A stretch of DNA of 64,000 nt, taken from the NCBI GenBank assembly GCA_027492795.1, contig JAPUEB010000006.1, forward strand, positions 186,001 through 250,000, written 5' to 3'. How positions within the stretch are numbered: position 1 is the first letter of the stretch; the number at the start of each line of letters is the position of its first letter. This document shows positions 42,249 to 50,439 of the stretch, one piece after another. The stretch comes from Chryseobacterium sp. (lineage in GTDB: Bacteria > Bacteroidota > Bacteroidia > Flavobacteriales > Weeksellaceae). The position numbers and the translations under genes are program-made. A model generated the notes under the pieces. The model saw nothing but the letters and a program-made list of their open reading frames with translations. It searched no databases and was not told the DNA's origin.

Positions 42249-43139
42249 TTACGAATTATTGATCTTTTTCACTTTGCTTCGTAAAAAAATAAGTCCTGCA
42301 ATAATAATTGTTCCCCCGAAAAACTGAATTAGTGTAAGTGTTTCTCCATCCAAAACACCCCAAATCACGGCAACAATAGGCATTAGTAAAGTAACGGTTG
42401 ATGCAAATAAAGGCGTTGAAATATTCAGCAACCTATAATTCAGCATCATCGCCAAACCTGTTCCGAAAATAGAAAGCAAACTAACGAAACCTAAACCAAC
42501 AAATTCTGATTTTGTCCATTGAAAATTTTGAAAAAATCCTGTGAAAATTAGCGCTATTAATGATGGCAGGAGAAGAATATAAAAAAATACGAACGACGAC
42601 ATGATTTTTGCCGGAATATCGCTCAACTTCGATTTTACGGTTGTTGTACTTACTGCATACAGAAAAGTGGCGAGCAAAAGCCACAAAATTGGAACAATTT
42701 TTAAATCTCCGCCACCGTGATCGCTCAACATCAAAATGCAGGCTCCCAAAAAGCTGATTCCAACGCCAATTAATTGTCGTTTTGATGTTCCGAATTTCCA
42801 AAATATTCCGCCAACAATAATTACGAAAATAGGCATCATAGAGTTGATGATTCCTGCAATACTGCTGCTGATTTCCGTTTCTACAATAGGGAAAAGAAAC
42901 ATGGGGATAAAATTTCCGCTGAATGCTGCAAGAGCCAACCATTTTAATCTCTCTTTCGGGAATTTTTTAAAATTAAAGATAGCTATTGGAGCCAGCATTA
43001 TTCCCGCGATCAAAACACGCAAAGCTCCCACCTGAAAAGGATCGAAATGCTCCAAAGATTTTTTGATGAGTATGAATGAAGAACCCCAAATTATAGAGAG
43101 AAGCATAAGTAGCAACCATTTTTCCCGTTCTCGGTTCAT
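42249..43139 (-). CDS. EamA/DMT family transporter
   Basis: 296 aa with ten hydrophobic segments in two EamA repeats (LLLMLSIIWGSSFILIKKSL at the start of the first; IVPILWLLLATFLYAVSTTT of the second). It is a probable efflux carrier for small metabolites. Its start codon overlaps the stop of aat by 4 bp, so the two are translationally coupled. Confidence 0.92.
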   Translation of the reverse strand: MNREREKWLLLMLLSIIWGSSFILIKKSLEHFDPFQVGALRVLIAGIMLAPIAIFNFKKFPKERLKWLALAAFSGNFIPMFLFPIVETEISSSIAGIINSMMPIFVIIVGGIFWKFGTSKRQLIGVGISFLGACILMLSDHGGGDLKIVPILWLLLATFLYAVSTTTVKSKLSDIPAKIMSSFVFFYILLLPSLIALIFTGFFQNFQWTKSEFVGLGFVSLLSIFGTGLAMMLNYRLLNISTPLFASTVTLLMPIVAVIWGVLDGETLTLIQFFGGTIIIAGLIFLRSKVKKINNS

Positions 43140-43780
43140 GCGTTTTGTTTTAAGGTTTTCAGGTATTCTTCTTTAGAAATCATTTTTGCGCCTAAACTTT
43201 CAAGATGTTCTGTATGGACCTGACAATCAATTAAATTTAATTTGTTTTGATTTTTTTGAACAAAATAAATAAATGCAGCTTTCGAAGCGTTACTTACTTT
43301 GGCAAACATACTTTCCCCACAAAATACCTTCCCGATTTGAAGCCCGTAAAATCCTCCAACCAGCTCATCGTTTTGCCATACTTCCACGCTTTTCGCAATG
43401 CCCATTTCATGTAGTTTTACAAAACTTTCAATCAGTTCGTCAGAAATCCAAGTTCCGTCCTGCCCTTCTCTTGGGACTTTCATGCAGTTTTCCATCACTT
43501 CCCGAAAACATTTGTTTTCAGAAAAAGTAAATACCTCATCGCGCATAATTTTCCTCATCGATTTTGAAATTTTCAAGTCATTTGGAAAAAGTATAAAACG
43601 AGGATTCGGACACCACCACAAAATCATTTCATCTGGATTAAACCACGGAAAAATCCCATTTTCATACGCCAAAAGAAGCCTTTTCGGCGATAGATCGCCG
43701 CCACAAGCAATGATGCCGTTATCGGGATGATAAAAAGCTGGGTCGGGAAAAGAAATTTCGTTGGGATTTAGGAAAACCAT
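43136..43780 (-). CDS. aat: leucyl/phenylalanyl-tRNA--protein transferase
   Basis: A 214-aa Aat: FPDPAFYHPDNGIIACGGDL, ENGIFPWFN, WWCPNPRFIL, TWISDELIESFVKLHEMGIA, SVEVWQNDELVGGFYG and FCGESMFAKVSNASK are all family landmarks. It adds Leu or Phe to proteins with N-terminal Arg/Lys for ClpAP/ClpS (N-degron) turnover. It is upstream of and overlapping the EamA gene. Confidence 0.96.
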   Translation of the reverse strand: MVFLNPNEISFPDPAFYHPDNGIIACGGDLSPKRLLLAYENGIFPWFNPDEMILWWCPNPRFILFPNDLKISKSMRKIMRDEVFTFSENKCFREVMENCMKVPREGQDGTWISDELIESFVKLHEMGIAKSVEVWQNDELVGGFYGLQIGKVFCGESMFAKVSNASKAAFIYFVQKNQNKLNLIDCQVHTEHLESLGAKMISKEEYLKTLKQNA

Positions 43781-43844
43781 TATTCACAAAAAATCCTACT
43801 TTTTTGCAAGCAGGATTTTCAATTATCATTTAATTATCAAAAAT

Positions 43845-44237
43845 TTAGAAAGGCAAATCGTCGTCCTCTTCATCTGCAAAAGGATTTTCGGTAGCAGCAG
43901 GAGCAGCAGCCGCTGAAGCGCTTTGTGCAGCAGGTTTTGCCTGTATTGGTTCAGCTGCGTTATCTGCCAATTTTTCAATTCTCCAACCTGTGATGCTGTT
44001 GAAATACTTGGTTTCACCTTGTGGTGAAGTCCATTCTCTACCACGAATGTTGATTCCTATTTTCACATTTTCGCCTTCGCTTACATTATCCAACAAACTA
44101 ATTTTATCTTGAAGAAATTCTACGCTTATTGGTTGTGGATATTGTTCCTGTGTAAGAATGATAAGTTCTCTTTTCTGAAATCCGCTTGCAAACGTCTGTG
44201 TTTCAAATAGTTTTTTTACTGTTCCCTGTAGTTCCAT
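43845..44237 (-). CDS. DUF3127 OB-fold protein with SSB-like acidic tail
   Basis: 130 aa. The N-terminal about 90 residues are a DUF3127 domain (MELQGTVKKLFETQTFASGF; INIRGREWTSPQGETKYFNS, then ITGWRIEKL), an SSB-like OB fold common in Bacteroidota. An Ala/Pro linker (AKPAAQSASAAAAPAATENP) ends in FADEEDDDLPF, very like the conserved DDDIPF tip of SSB that recruits repair and replication proteins. Function is unknown; DNA binding is plausible. Confidence 0.88.
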   Translation of the reverse strand: MELQGTVKKLFETQTFASGFQKRELIILTQEQYPQPISVEFLQDKISLLDNVSEGENVKIGINIRGREWTSPQGETKYFNSITGWRIEKLADNAAEPIQAKPAAQSASAAAAPAATENPFADEEDDDLPF

Positions 44238-44334
44238 TACATAATAATATTAAGAATGTAAAAATAGCAAATTGTAAATTAAAAAGCGTGAGAATTGCAC
44301 AATTGTGGAAAAAAATATTTTTTTGCGGAAAAAG

Positions 44335-44367
44335 TTTGTTAGAAAATAGAAAATTATACTATATTTG
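44335..44367 (+). promoter_or_regulatory. tRNA operon promoter
   Basis: TTTG (44335-44338), 21-bp spacer, TATATTTG (44360-44367): a textbook Bacteroidota promoter, 33 bp before the first tRNA. Confidence 0.8.
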
Positions 44368-44400
44368 CACTCACAAAAAAAGAGAGAAGATCTTTTAGAA

Positions 44401-44482
44401 GCGGATGTGGTGTAATTGGTAGCCACGCCAGACTTAGGATCTGGTGCCGTGAGGCGTGGGGGTTCGAGTCCCTTCATCCGCA
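44401..44482 (+). tRNA. tRNA-Leu (anticodon UAG)
   Basis: Acceptor GCGGATG/CATCCGC with discriminator A. Anticodon stem CCAGA/TCTGG encloses CTTAGGA (anticodon TAG at 44435-44437). It has a long variable arm and T-loop GGTTCGAGTCC. CCA is not encoded. Confidence 0.95.
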
Positions 44483-44543
44483 CAAAAAGGTTTCTAAAAG
44501 CGATTTTAGAAATTTTTTTTGCGAAAATTTATTTTCAAAAAAC

Positions 44544-44616
44544 GCGAAAATAGCTCAGCTGGTAGAGCACAACCTTGCCAAGGTTGGGGTCGCGGGTTCG
44601 AATCCCGTTTTTCGCT
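44544..44616 (+). tRNA. tRNA-Gly (anticodon GCC)
   Basis: Acceptor GCGAAAA/TTTTCGC with discriminator T. Anticodon stem CAACC/GGTTG encloses TTGCCAA (anticodon GCC at 44577-44579). T-arm CGGGTTCGAATCCCG. CCA is not encoded. Confidence 0.95.
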
Positions 44617-44658
44617 CGAAGAGTGGGAAGTTTTATAAAACTTCTTTTTTTTTAACCG

Positions 44659-44742
44659 GCTCTGGTGGTGGAATTGGTAGACACGCAGGACTTAAAATCC
44701 TGTGTCCGCAAGGACGTACGGGTTCAAGTCCCGTCCGGAGTA
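44659..44742 (+). tRNA. tRNA-Leu (anticodon UAA)
   Basis: Acceptor GCTCTGG/CCGGAGT (two G-U pairs). Anticodon stem CAGGA/TCCTG encloses CTTAAAA (anticodon TAA at 44693-44695). The variable arm TGTCCGCAAGGACGT forms a stem. CCA is not encoded. Confidence 0.95.
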
Positions 44743-44845
44743 CATAAAGCATTGTTAATCTTTTGATTTTCAATGCTTTTTATTTTGCATCTTTTTCCAA
44801 TATCTGTTTTTTTCATTATTTTAATAAAAAAGCATTTCTAATCCC

Positions 44846-44853
44846 TATTTTTG
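44846..44853 (+). promoter_or_regulatory. -7 box (TATTTTTG) of mutL
   Basis: Exact TAnnTTTG, 17 bp before ATG 44871; it rules out the longer upstream frame. Confidence 0.55.
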
Positions 44854-44870
44854 TAAATTATTCCAAAAAA

Positions 44871-46637
44871 ATGTCAGATATCATTCAGCTTCTTCCGGAT
44901 CATGTTGCCAACCAAATTGCGGCTGGTGAAGTGGTGCAAAGACCTGCATCCATTGTGAAGGAACTGTTGGAAAATGCGATAGATGCAGGAGCTGACAAAA
45001 TAGAGCTCATCGTTCGAGAAGCAGGAAAAAACCTCATTCAAGTAGTAGATAACGGAAGTGGAATGTCCGAAACCGATGCAAGAATGGCTTTCGAAAGACA
45101 CGCTACCTCAAAAATTAGAACAACGGACGATATTTTTAAAATTTCCACCAAAGGTTTTCGTGGTGAAGCTTTGGCTTCCATCGCTGCCGTTTCGCAGGTT
45201 GAGCTTAAAACCAAGCAAAAAGACAATGCAGTAGGAACCAATATTTACATTGAAGGAGGCGGTTTGCAGTTTCAAGAACCTGCTCAAACTACAGAAGGTT
45301 CTAATTTTTCTGTAAAAAATCTGTTTTATAACGTTCCAGCTCGTCGCAAGTTTTTGAAAAACAATAATGTAGAATTCCGTCATATTATTGATGAATTTCA
45401 AAGGGTTGCATTGGCTCATGAAGGAATTGAATTTTCACTTTTTCATGATGATGACCCAGTTTTTCGGCTTCGAAAAGGGAGCGAAATGCAGAGAATTGTC
45501 GACATTTTCGGCAGAAAACTACAACCACTTTTGATTCCCGTAAAGGAAGATTTGGGCTGGATAAAACTTCACGGTTTTGCTGCAAAACCAGAAGGCGCAA
45601 AAAAAGTTCGTGGCGAGCAGTTTCTTTTCGTGAATGGAAGGTTTTTCAAAAGTCCGTATCTCAACAAAGCGGTTCAGGAAGCTTTTGAGGGATTGCTTTT
45701 GCCGGGTTATTTGCCCTCATTTTTCCTTTTTTTGGAACTTGATCCCGAGAAAATTGACGTCAATATTCATCCACAAAAAACGGAAGTGAAGTTTGAGGAC
45801 GAACATCTCATTTTCGCACTTCTTCGTTCTACCATAAAAAAGGCTTTAGGAATTTACAACGTTGCTCCAAGTTTGGATTTCGACCGCGATCCGGCGATGG
45901 ACAAGGTTTTTCAACCATCAAGAGGCAATTCTGATCATTTTAAAATGCCGGAAATTTCGGTGGATAGAAATTACAACCCGTTTTTGGAGGAAAAAACCGT
46001 GAAACATGCCGAAATTCAGAATCTTGCGGAAATGTATCACCAAAATATTTCCGCAGAACCTTCAAAAATCAACCTTTTTGAAGATGAAGATTTCGATGAA
46101 GATTTGATGAGGCTTCCAAATGGTTATTGGCTTTTCAACAAAGGCGAAAAAACGCTGATGTTGGATTTGGGAAGGATGCACCGTTTAACGGTTTCCGAAA
46201 AAAATAAAGGTAAAAAACGCAGCAATGCTTCACACTCGCTTCTATTTTCTTTGGAATACCACATGAATGAAATTGAAAAAAATAAGTTCCGTTCCATCAA
46301 AAAATTCTTGCCAGATTTGGGTTTCGATATCAAAATTGCCCACGAAAACGTTTTAAGGATTGATGCTGTTCCTGAGGGTTTGAAAGAAACGCAGGTAATG
46401 AAATTCATCGAAAATCTATTCGAAATTTTAGAATACAGAACGGAAGACGAGTTTATGAACTTTTACGAAAACCAATGGAGCAAGCTGCAGAGCAAATCCC
46501 GTTTCGATTTCATCTACAAAACCGATGCAGAACAGGTTATTCGAGATTTTTCCGCGCTTGGTTTTCCCGAGTTTTTACCCAACGGAAAGCGCTGTTTCTA
46601 TGAAATGCCTTTAGAAGATTTAAAAAATAAATTTTAA
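44871..46637 (+). CDS. mutL: DNA mismatch repair protein MutL
   Basis: 588 aa from ATG 44871 (MSDIIQLLPDHVANQIAAGE). The N-terminal GHKL ATPase has ENAIDAGA, DNGSGM and TKGFRGEALASIA, followed by the transducer domain with FVNGRFFKSPYLNKAV and NIHPQKTEVKFE. The C-terminal dimerisation domain begins near YWLFNKGEKTLMLDLGRMHR. Where endonuclease-type MutL has DQHA(x)2E(x)4E, this protein reads DLGRMHRLTVSEKN. It is followed by rhomboid 5 bp later. Confidence 0.96.
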   Translation: MSDIIQLLPDHVANQIAAGEVVQRPASIVKELLENAIDAGADKIELIVREAGKNLIQVVDNGSGMSETDARMAFERHATSKIRTTDDIFKISTKGFRGEALASIAAVSQVELKTKQKDNAVGTNIYIEGGGLQFQEPAQTTEGSNFSVKNLFYNVPARRKFLKNNNVEFRHIIDEFQRVALAHEGIEFSLFHDDDPVFRLRKGSEMQRIVDIFGRKLQPLLIPVKEDLGWIKLHGFAAKPEGAKKVRGEQFLFVNGRFFKSPYLNKAVQEAFEGLLLPGYLPSFFLFLELDPEKIDVNIHPQKTEVKFEDEHLIFALLRSTIKKALGIYNVAPSLDFDRDPAMDKVFQPSRGNSDHFKMPEISVDRNYNPFLEEKTVKHAEIQNLAEMYHQNISAEPSKINLFEDEDFDEDLMRLPNGYWLFNKGEKTLMLDLGRMHRLTVSEKNKGKKRSNASHSLLFSLEYHMNEIEKNKFRSIKKFLPDLGFDIKIAHENVLRIDAVPEGLKETQVMKFIENLFEILEYRTEDEFMNFYENQWSKLQSKSRFDFIYKTDAEQVIRDFSALGFPEFLPNGKRCFYEMPLEDLKNKF

Positions 46638-46642
46638 AATAA

Positions 46643-47293
46643 ATGTTTCAAAATATTCCCCCAATAACGAAAAGGATTATCATCCTGAATGTAATAGTAT
46701 ACCTCATTAGTAATCTATGGCAATTTCCGTTGCTTTATAACTATCTTTCTGTATTTTACCCCACTTCTCCACACTTTTACTTTTGGCAAATCATTACCCA
46801 TATGTTTATGCATGCACCTTTTGTAATGGGCGGCGGAATTATGCATATTATCTTCAATATGTTTACGTTGCTAAGCTTTGGACCCGTTCTGGAGGCGAGG
46901 TTTGGAGCAAGAAGATATGCGTTGCTTTACTTTTTAAGCGGTATTGGAGCCTATTTGCTTAATATTGGCTGGAATTTTTTTCAAATTACCTTTCAGGGAG
47001 CGGATTCCGCTATAATAGAGGGAACTCCTATGATTGGCGCATCAGGTGCTATTTTCGGTGTTGTGGCTGCCTTTGCAACCCTTTATCCTAACGCAAAACT
47101 GATTTTCCTTTTTATACCATTTCCAATAAAGGCGAAAATTTTGATGATTATAGTAATTGCGGGTTCAGTTGTATTGGGTTATACAGGTACAGCTGGCGGA
47201 ATTGCCCACTTTGCGCATGTAGGCGGTGCAATTGTTGGATTTTTACTTGCTAAATATTGGAAAAAACATCTTGAAAGATTCAATCATTTTTAA
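46643..47293 (+). CDS. rhomboid family intramembrane serine protease
   Basis: 216 aa with six to seven transmembrane helices. The catalytic serine is in GASGAIFG and the histidine in FAHVGGAIVG. The L1-loop region carries GGIMHIIFNMF (HxxxN) and GPVLEARFGARRY, all as in GlpG-type rhomboids. It cleaves membrane proteins within the bilayer; substrates are unknown. The start is 5 bp after mutL, so the two are co-transcribed. Confidence 0.94.
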   Translation: MFQNIPPITKRIIILNVIVYLISNLWQFPLLYNYLSVFYPTSPHFYFWQIITHMFMHAPFVMGGGIMHIIFNMFTLLSFGPVLEARFGARRYALLYFLSGIGAYLLNIGWNFFQITFQGADSAIIEGTPMIGASGAIFGVVAAFATLYPNAKLIFLFIPFPIKAKILMIIVIAGSVVLGYTGTAGGIAHFAHVGGAIVGFLLAKYWKKHLERFNHF

Positions 47294-47316
47294 ATTTTTT
47301 TAAAAGCTTAAATTTT

Positions 47317-47703
47317 ATGGGTAGATTTTTTCTTTTAATCTTGGTGAGCGCCTTGATTATTGGCTGTGCCGATAAAAAACAGAAAACTGTAGTAAACACT
47401 AAAGACGAAAGCGTTCATGCGCCCTACGATACCATTGCAATAGATTCTTTTTCAAGCGGGGCAACTTCTGTAGATATTGCGGCACAAATTCGAAGGTCTT
47501 CCATTGCCTTTCAGGATTCTGTAAAAGCTGTTGCCGTTGCCGCAAATGAAGCAAAAAAGAAAGCCGAATTGGAAAGATTGAAAAAAGAAGCTGAAAAAAA
47601 GGAGGTCGATAAAAAAGAGGCTGAAAAAAAGAAGGAAACTGCAAAACAAACGGAAGCCGCACCAGTAACCGAAACTCCGCAAACCGAAACTCAAAAAAAC
47701 TAA
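47317..47703 (+). CDS. putative lipoprotein with Lys/Glu-rich tail
   Basis: 128 aa with lipobox MGRFFLLILVSALIIGC (Cys17). A long charged helix follows (AANEAKKKAELERLKKEAEK) and the end is low-complexity (TEAAPVTETPQTETQKN). It is third in the mutL-rhomboid run (24 bp gap). It overlaps the convergent GH3 gene end by 4 bp, so both 3' ends are tightly packed with no terminator between. No family is recognised. Confidence 0.7.
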   Translation: MGRFFLLILVSALIIGCADKKQKTVVNTKDESVHAPYDTIAIDSFSSGATSVDIAAQIRRSSIAFQDSVKAVAVAANEAKKKAELERLKKEAEKKEVDKKEAEKKKETAKQTEAAPVTETPQTETQKN

Positions 47704-49214
47704 CTGTTCAGCTTCAAAAGCGGATCAATATATTCGCGGTTATTACTTAAACGTGGAACTTTGTTTTGTCCGCCCAATTTTCCGCGCATTTCCATCCATC
47801 GGTAAAAAAGTTGAGGTTTTGCAACGTGCATTACTGGTCTTCGCAGCGTAATATCGTTGTATCTTTTTGCTTCGTAATCGGAATTTATTTCTTTTAAAAA
47901 AGAATCGAAAGTATCTAGAAACTGCTCATTATCCGAAGGATGATGCGTAAACTCGAAAATCCATTCGTGGGCTCCTTTTTCCTCGCCGTTCATGAAAATT
48001 GGAGCTCCGGTAAATTCGCAAACGTGCGCTCCGGTTGCTTCACAAGCTTTTGTGATGGCTTTTTCTACGTTTCCAATCATCAGTTCTTCGCCAAAAGCGT
48101 TGATGTAATGTTTGGTTCTTCCAGAAATCTTTATTCTGAAAGGATCTAATGAGGTAAATATTACGGTATCACCAATTAAATATCGCCATAAACCGCCGTT
48201 CGTGGTAATTACCATCGCATAGTTTTTCCCCATTTCTACTTCTTCCAAAGGAATTGCTTTAGGATGCTCATTTCCTAACTCCTCCATCGGGATAAATTCA
48301 TAAAAAATTCCGTAATCCAGCATCAGCAACATTTCATCGCTGCCAAAACGATCCTGAATGCCGAAAAATCCTTCAGAAGCATTATAAATTTCGTAGTAAT
48401 TCAAGTTTTTGCCAATCAGTTTCTTATACTGTTCACGATAAGGCTCGAAGCTGATGCCACCGTGAAAAAAAACTTCCAAATTTGGCCACAGCTCTGAAAT
48501 ACTTTGAACTCCGGTTTCCTTCAGAACTCTTTGTAATAAAACCATCATCCAGCTCGGAACGCCCGTTAAGCTTCCAACGTCTTCGTTTTTCACTTCGGAA
48601 ACTATTGCCTTTAACTTGCTTTCCCATTCGGACATTAAGGAAACTTTTTTGCTCGGAGTTGTGGTAATTTCAACCCAAAAAGGAAGATTATCGATTAAAA
48701 TTGCAGACAAATCCCCAAATTTCGTATTGAATTCCTGATACATTTCGGAACTTCCTCCCAAACGTAAATTTTTGTTGGAAAAAAGCTGATTATCCGGATG
48801 ATTGTTGGCATAAATGGAAACCAAATCTTTACCTGCTTTGAAATGACAGTCTTCTAAACTCTCCTCTGTTATTGGGATAAACTTACTTTTGGCATTGGTA
48901 GTTCCGGAAGATTTTGCAAAATTTTTAATAATTCCGGGCCAAAAAATATCGCGTTGTCCCTGTCTTGCTTTTTCAATGTAGGGTTCAAAATCTTCGTAAG
49001 AAACGATGGGAACACGGTTTTGAAAATCTTTGTAGGACGAAATAGAGCTGAAACCATGCAATTTTCCATACTCCGTATTTTCCGCATGATAAAGTTGGGA
49101 AAAAAGAATCCCGTTTTGCGTATCGATGGGGTGATTCATAAAATTTTGAATCTGCTCGATCCTCTGTTTTATGAACCAATTTACAACAGAATTGAAAAGT
49201 GCTTTGGTTGCCAT
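47700..49214 (-). CDS. GH3 family acyl-adenylate/acyl-acid-amido synthetase-like protein
   Basis: 504 aa from ATG 49214 (MATKALFNSVVNWFIKQRIE). The GTG two codons upstream lies in the promoter box. GH3 landmarks are FAKSSGTTNAKSKFIPIT (phosphate-binding loop), YNASEGFFGIQ and NYAMVITTNGGLWRYLIGDT. Plant GH3 enzymes conjugate amino acids to hormones; bacterial members of this type are common in Bacteroidota and uncharacterised. Confidence 0.92.
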   Translation of the reverse strand: MATKALFNSVVNWFIKQRIEQIQNFMNHPIDTQNGILFSQLYHAENTEYGKLHGFSSISSYKDFQNRVPIVSYEDFEPYIEKARQGQRDIFWPGIIKNFAKSSGTTNAKSKFIPITEESLEDCHFKAGKDLVSIYANNHPDNQLFSNKNLRLGGSSEMYQEFNTKFGDLSAILIDNLPFWVEITTTPSKKVSLMSEWESKLKAIVSEVKNEDVGSLTGVPSWMMVLLQRVLKETGVQSISELWPNLEVFFHGGISFEPYREQYKKLIGKNLNYYEIYNASEGFFGIQDRFGSDEMLLMLDYGIFYEFIPMEELGNEHPKAIPLEEVEMGKNYAMVITTNGGLWRYLIGDTVIFTSLDPFRIKISGRTKHYINAFGEELMIGNVEKAITKACEATGAHVCEFTGAPIFMNGEEKGAHEWIFEFTHHPSDNEQFLDTFDSFLKEINSDYEAKRYNDITLRRPVMHVAKPQLFYRWMEMRGKLGGQNKVPRLSNNREYIDPLLKLNS

Positions 49215-49219
49215 ACGCA

Positions 49220-49227
49220 CAAATATA
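49220..49227 (-). promoter_or_regulatory. -7 box (TATATTTG) of the GH3 gene
   Basis: Exact TAnnTTTG ending 5 bp before the ATG at 49214, so the transcript would have almost no leader. Confidence 0.5.
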
Positions 49228-49253
49228 ATTCAATAATTAAAAAAAATCAAAAT

Positions 49254-49292
49254 AAAAAAGCAGCAAAAACCGAAATTTCTGCTGCTTTTTTT
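49254..49292 (-). terminator. terminator of the bacilliredoxin gene
   Basis: GCAGCA ... TGCTGC (49260-49265/49280-49285) flanked by A- and T-runs on both sides, so it can work on either strand. Confidence 0.8.
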
Positions 49293-49308
49293 ATTTTTTA
49301 TAAAACAT

Positions 49309-49719
49309 TTAGCAATACTCATCATAAGCTGCCTGCAAATTTGCGGCAATTGCTCCAGCTGGATTTCCTTCGATGTGGTGTCTTTCTAACATGTGCACCA
49401 ATTCACCATCTTTAAAAAGTGCCACACTTGGCGAGCTTGGCGGAAATGGAGCCATGTGTTTTCTAGCTTCTGAAACAGCATCACCATCGAAACCTGCAAA
49501 AACTGTTACCAAATGATCTGGTTTTTTATCGCCGGTTAATGAGTAAATTACTCCTGGTCTTGCTGCTCCTGCTGCACAACCACAAACGGAATTCACCATT
49601 ACAAGGGTGGTTCCTTCTTTTTTCAGAGCTTCATTTACTGCTTCTGCGCTGGTAAGGTCTTCAAAACCTTTATCGGTAAGTTCAGCCTTCATCGGCATTA
49701 CTAATTCTTCTGGATACAT
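49309..49719 (-). CDS. BrxA/BrxB family bacilliredoxin
   Basis: 136 aa, thioredoxin-like fold with redox motif Cys46-Gly-Cys48 in NSVCGCAAGAARPG; other landmarks are MYPEELVMPM and PFPPSSPSVALFKDG. Family members remove bacillithiol from proteins in Firmicutes and are also common in Bacteroidota. It is a single gene with a TAATTTTG -7 box at 49781-49788 and a leader of about 55 nt. Confidence 0.93.
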   Translation of the reverse strand: MYPEELVMPMKAELTDKGFEDLTSAEAVNEALKKEGTTLVMVNSVCGCAAGAARPGVIYSLTGDKKPDHLVTVFAGFDGDAVSEARKHMAPFPPSSPSVALFKDGELVHMLERHHIEGNPAGAIAANLQAAYDEYC

Positions 49720-49780
49720 AGGATTTTTTGTTTAAAGTTTAATGTTTGATATTTCGAGTTTCGAGTTTCGAAATGTTCTG

Positions 49781-49788
49781 CAAAATTA
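49781..49788 (-). promoter_or_regulatory. -7 box (TAATTTTG) of the bacilliredoxin gene
   Basis: Exact TAnnTTTG on the minus strand, 62 bp before the start. The leader contains a TCGAGTTTCGAGTTTCGAAA reiteration. Confidence 0.5.
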
Positions 49789-49877
49789 GATATTATATTT
49801 AGTTAAAAATGATTTAAAAAGTGTATCAAAATCATTCCAAATATAAATGATGGACAAATTGGCAAAAACAAATTATT

Positions 49878-50438
49878 CTACTCGAAATTCATAGTTAATG
49901 GCATTCTAAAAACAGATTTTACGGCAATTCCATCTTTTTCGGCAGGTTTAAATTTGCCTTTGTCTAAGATTTTATACAAAGTGAGAATTGCTTGATAATT
50001 GAAAACGGCATCATTACCTTCAGCATTGATATTCGAAATCTCACCTTTTTCATCTATTAAAAAAATTAGTATAGACTTTAAAGTTCCGCGCTCCCCATCT
50101 ATCGAAGAGGTATCAAAATTCTCCATAAATAGCTTCCTAAAACCAAAGATTTCAGATTCAAAGGTAGCTTCTTTTGTAAAATCATTTGAAATGGAATTCA
50201 AATCTACCTTTATTTCATTTTTTTGAATATTTTCAATGGCATTTTTATAAGCTGCTGCTTTGTATGCATATACTTCTGCTTCTTCCTTCAGGCGTTCTTC
50301 CGATTGTTTTTTTCTGTATTTTTTATGAATAGCGTCATATCTTTTATTAACCTCCTTATCAATTTTAGGAATTTCAGAAAGTTGCGCAAAAGCGAATGAA
50401 AACAAAAACAGGGAAATAATGGAAATACCTTTTTTCAT
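49878..50438 (-). CDS. exported protein with TonB C-terminal-like domain
   Basis: 186 aa with signal peptide MKKGISIISLFLFSFAFAQ. A charged helical middle (NKRYDAIHKKYRKKQSEERL) precedes a last domain of about 75 residues (SILIFLIDEKGEISNINAEG ... YKILDKGKFKPAEKDGIAVK) similar in pattern to TonB C-terminal domains, as in the gene at 37130. There is no membrane anchor. It starts 1 bp after the pepT stop, so it is co-transcribed with pepT. Confidence 0.78.
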   Translation of the reverse strand: MKKGISIISLFLFSFAFAQLSEIPKIDKEVNKRYDAIHKKYRKKQSEERLKEEAEVYAYKAAAYKNAIENIQKNEIKVDLNSISNDFTKEATFESEIFGFRKLFMENFDTSSIDGERGTLKSILIFLIDEKGEISNINAEGNDAVFNYQAILTLYKILDKGKFKPAEKDGIAVKSVFRMPLTMNFE

Positions 50439-50439
50439 A

